Assembly (NCBI RefSeq): GCF_000764185.1
Contig: NZ_JQEC01000071.1
Span: forward strand, 62,001-126,000
Direction: 5' to 3'
Length of the DNA: 64,000 bases
Source of the DNA: Colwellia psychrerythraea
GTDB taxonomy: Bacteria > Pseudomonadota > Gammaproteobacteria > Enterobacterales > Alteromonadaceae
A program made the translations under genes and the position numbers. Positions 62,755 to 64,000 of the stretch are shown in pieces. The notes under the pieces are model-generated. The model ran no database searches. It was not told where the DNA came from and was given only the letters and a program-made list of their open reading frames with translations. The first letter of the stretch is position 1. Each line of letters starts with the position of its first letter.

Positions 62755-63096
62755 AGTTTTGCAAATATGAGTGATTCAAACAGAACGTAATAAATTGTAA
62801 GCGTATTTATTTAATATATACAATCTGTTATGGTTTAAAAAGTATAATTTACTGGTTGAACACTCTTTGAATTGGATATATTAGCATTGCAAACCTCAAT
62901 TAGGTTCAAATCATATTCATCAATGGGTCATAACCCATTGTTCACAAATAAAGGGGGACTTTATCATAGGAAATACCTAGATAAAGCCAAGCCATTTTAT
63001 TTGAAAGTATTCTATTTAAACGATTTTTATTTAAAATAACGTTCTACTTCAAAGATCTTTATTTTAAAGCTCTTTACTTTAAAGTAAGTCAAATAC
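62755..63096. other. Structured intergenic region upstream of the EamA gene
   Basis: A 342 bp stretch without a convincing gene. It contains three hairpins in about 100 bp: AACCT/AGGTT (62892-62906), CAATGGGT/ACCCATTG (62921-62940) and CTTTATC-TAGG with CCTA-GATAAAG (62959-62986), followed by a degenerate AT-rich array of TATTTAAA-like units (about 62995-63090). On the minus strand this would be the 5' leader of the transporter gene. Confidence 0.45.
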
Positions 63097-63294
63097 CTAG
63101 TTATAACCCAATACATACATAGCATTATCTTCCTGCTCACCAAATTGCTCAGTTAGTAGGGCTAAATTTTGCTCGTGGTTTTGTTCAACGACATCAATAC
63201 AGTGATCTGTTATCTGGTTATTACTCTTGTATAAAGACAGTAACTCTGCCGGCATTATCATTCGCCTATTGCTGAAATTAGAATTGTTACTCAT
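63097..63294 (-). CDS. Small protein of unknown function
   Basis: A 65-residue soluble protein starting MSNNSNFSNRRMIMPAELLS and ending NAMYVLGYN. It is acidic, with no cysteine except one and no membrane segment. The start is followed by a plausible alternative (MIMPAELLS at residue 12). A modest ribosome site (GAGGGTAGTC) precedes the first ATG. I do not recognise it; its reality rests on codon use and the ribosome site only. Confidence 0.45.
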   Translation of the reverse strand: MSNNSNFSNRRMIMPAELLSLYKSNNQITDHCIDVVEQNHEQNLALLTEQFGEQEDNAMYVLGYN

Positions 63295-63566
63295 ATGACT
63301 ACCCTCACTTAGTAAATGGCTCTACCTACTTTTAAGCTTACTCCTGTAGTAATGCATCATCGATGCCAACAGAAGGTTATTGATATACCATTGAAAAATA
63401 TTAAGCTATTTTAATGACGTTAGAATTTAGCTAGGATGTTTGCATTTTGCAAAAAGAATTCATAGCAAAATAGGACGGAAAGTTACGCCGTTTCAGCGGT
63501 AGTTGCTAGATGTAAATGTAGTCAGTAAATTATATTTTATGCTAGCTAGTGTACTCAAAAAATAAA
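63295..63566. other. Gene-free region next to the second collagenase
   Basis: Holds a possible cyclic-di-GMP-I-like RNA (63439-63516) and no recognisable gene. Confidence 0.4.
63439..63516 (+). ncRNA. Possible type I cyclic-di-GMP riboswitch-like element (GEMM-I), degenerate
   Basis: A 78-nt element closed by P1: TTTGCAT (63439-63445) pairs with ATGTAAA (63510-63516) and GCAA (63449-63452) with TTGC (63503-63506). Inside lies GGACGGAAAG (63473-63482), close to the GEMM-I core GGACGCAAAG, followed by a small GCCG/CGGT hairpin and GCGGTAGTTGC, resembling the 3' GGTTGCC segment. The P2 hairpin with GNRA loop is not well formed, and no plus-strand gene lies downstream in the window, so the call is tentative. 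Confidence 0.3.
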
Positions 63567-63611
63567 AACGCTTTAGTTGATACTACTCAAAGTGAGATCA
63601 GCTAAAGCGTT
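63567..63611 (-). terminator. Terminator of the second collagenase gene
   Basis: AACGCTTTAG pairs with CTAAAGCGTT; on the minus strand the hairpin is followed by TTTTATTTTTT, 26 bases past the stop of the collagenase reading frame. Confidence 0.8.
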
Positions 63612-63636
63612 ACATTTTCTAGTTATAGACAGCTAA

Positions 63637-64000
63637 TTATTTTTTATTTGACTCATTAGCGATTTTTTCTTCTGCCGCTTTTAAAGCGTTTTCATGCCAA
63701 TACTGCCAGTGCATATGTAACTTATCTTCAGTTAAATGTGATGGCTGTAAATAGTCTTTGTAGGTATAACGATAAAATTGACGTGGCTTTTGCGGATTAC
63801 TATCTTCGGCTTCAGCAACAAAACTGTTGTTATGTTCTACCAACCACTGATTAAATTCATCATTAAATTTTTCACCTGATTCGTCCAATAATTTTTTATA
63901 GCCGGCAAAAAAATCTGTTTGTAAGTAATGAGCCATTTTTCTATATTCATCTTGATGATGTTCATTCATAAAACGCACTGCTAGATAACCCCAGCGATAA
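63637..64000 (-). CDS. M9-family collagenase, C-terminal end (cut by right edge)
   Basis: The open frame runs to the window edge and lacks its beginning. Translated from the edge it reads YRWGYLAVRFMNEHH, nearly the same as YQWGYLAVRFMFENHF of the collagenase at 52266-55364, and continues with the same helical pattern (GYKKLLDESGEKFNDEFNQW versus AYKTRLNSWVNNYSNEFTTW). This is therefore the end of a second M9 catalytic region. Unlike the first, it stops about 60 residues later without PKD or PPC domains. The shorter GTG/ATG starts inside it (near 63978) are not real starts. Confidence 0.85.
   Translation of the reverse strand, partial: YRWGYLAVRFMNEHHQDEYRKMAHYLQTDFFAGYKKLLDESGEKFNDEFNQWLVEHNNSFVAEAEDSNPQKPRQFYRYTYKDYLQPSHLTEDKLHMHWQYWHENALKAAEEKIANESNKK

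Overview
The window looks like a core chromosomal segment of an AT-rich marine gammaproteobacterium of the order Alteromonadales, most likely Colwellia or a close relative. This is inferred from protein resemblance, gene order and base composition; no database search was possible. Many blocks keep the gammaproteobacterial order, such as rne/rluC/yceF/yceD-rpmF-plsX-fab. Gene starts, SOS, HexR and FadR-like operator sites and terminators follow the usual gammaproteobacterial pattern.

Layout. (1) 1-4069, minus strand: yceD-rpmF-plsX-fabD-fabG-acpP, the fatty-acid/phospholipid operon, without the fabH normally found between plsX and fabD. (2) 4264-10893: yceF, a HAD phosphatase coupled to rluC, and divergent rne with a 690 bp leader region. 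(3) 11265-12719: two tandem paralogues with an N-terminal GYF_2-like domain. (4) 12849-20683: a complete Entner-Doudoroff module (zwf-pgl-edd-eda) with its regulator hexR and pyruvate kinase, and two HexR-like operators in the zwf/hexR gap. (5) 20790-25794: a LytS/LytTR two-component pair, a HIT protein, an aspartoacylase-family protein and a cystathionine beta-lyase. (6) 26039-30805: polB and dinG, divergent around one LexA box. (7) 30921-35091: a Sel1-repeat membrane protein, small proteins, rlmF and yafJ.

(8) 35185-37010 is the accessory-looking part. An 80-residue protein carrying two identical HGGGGVYVPPK motifs lies 16 bp upstream of a multi-spanning membrane protein, behind a long leader hairpin and beside a wrecked tyrosine integrase. 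(9) 37249-42438: fadE, a TetR regulator and a second acyl-CoA dehydrogenase with a FadR-like operator. (10) 43200-43895: five identical tRNA-Asp genes in tandem, with a strong promoter carrying a GC-rich discriminator and a relic of a sixth copy in one spacer. (11) 44122-51797: an exported protein coupled to a DnaQ-like exonuclease, two membrane proteins (DUF2919, DUF599), two lipoproteins, cysK, a DUF1653 protein, acylphosphatase and rlmI.

(12) 52266-64000: a secreted M9 collagenase with PKD and PPC domains, a PilZ protein, hrpA, a CBS protein, an EamA transporter, small unknown proteins and, cut by the right edge, the C-terminal end of a second M9 collagenase. Non-coding DNA beside it holds a sequence resembling a type I cyclic-di-GMP riboswitch and a run of three hairpins.

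Together the genes describe a heterotroph that makes sugar catabolism through the Entner-Doudoroff route HexR-responsive, degrades fatty acids, and secretes proteases for polymer breakdown. No complete mobile element, CRISPR array, restriction system or obvious defence island is present. The best candidates for something undescribed are the HGGGGVYVPPK locus and the unexplained structured intergenic RNAs.
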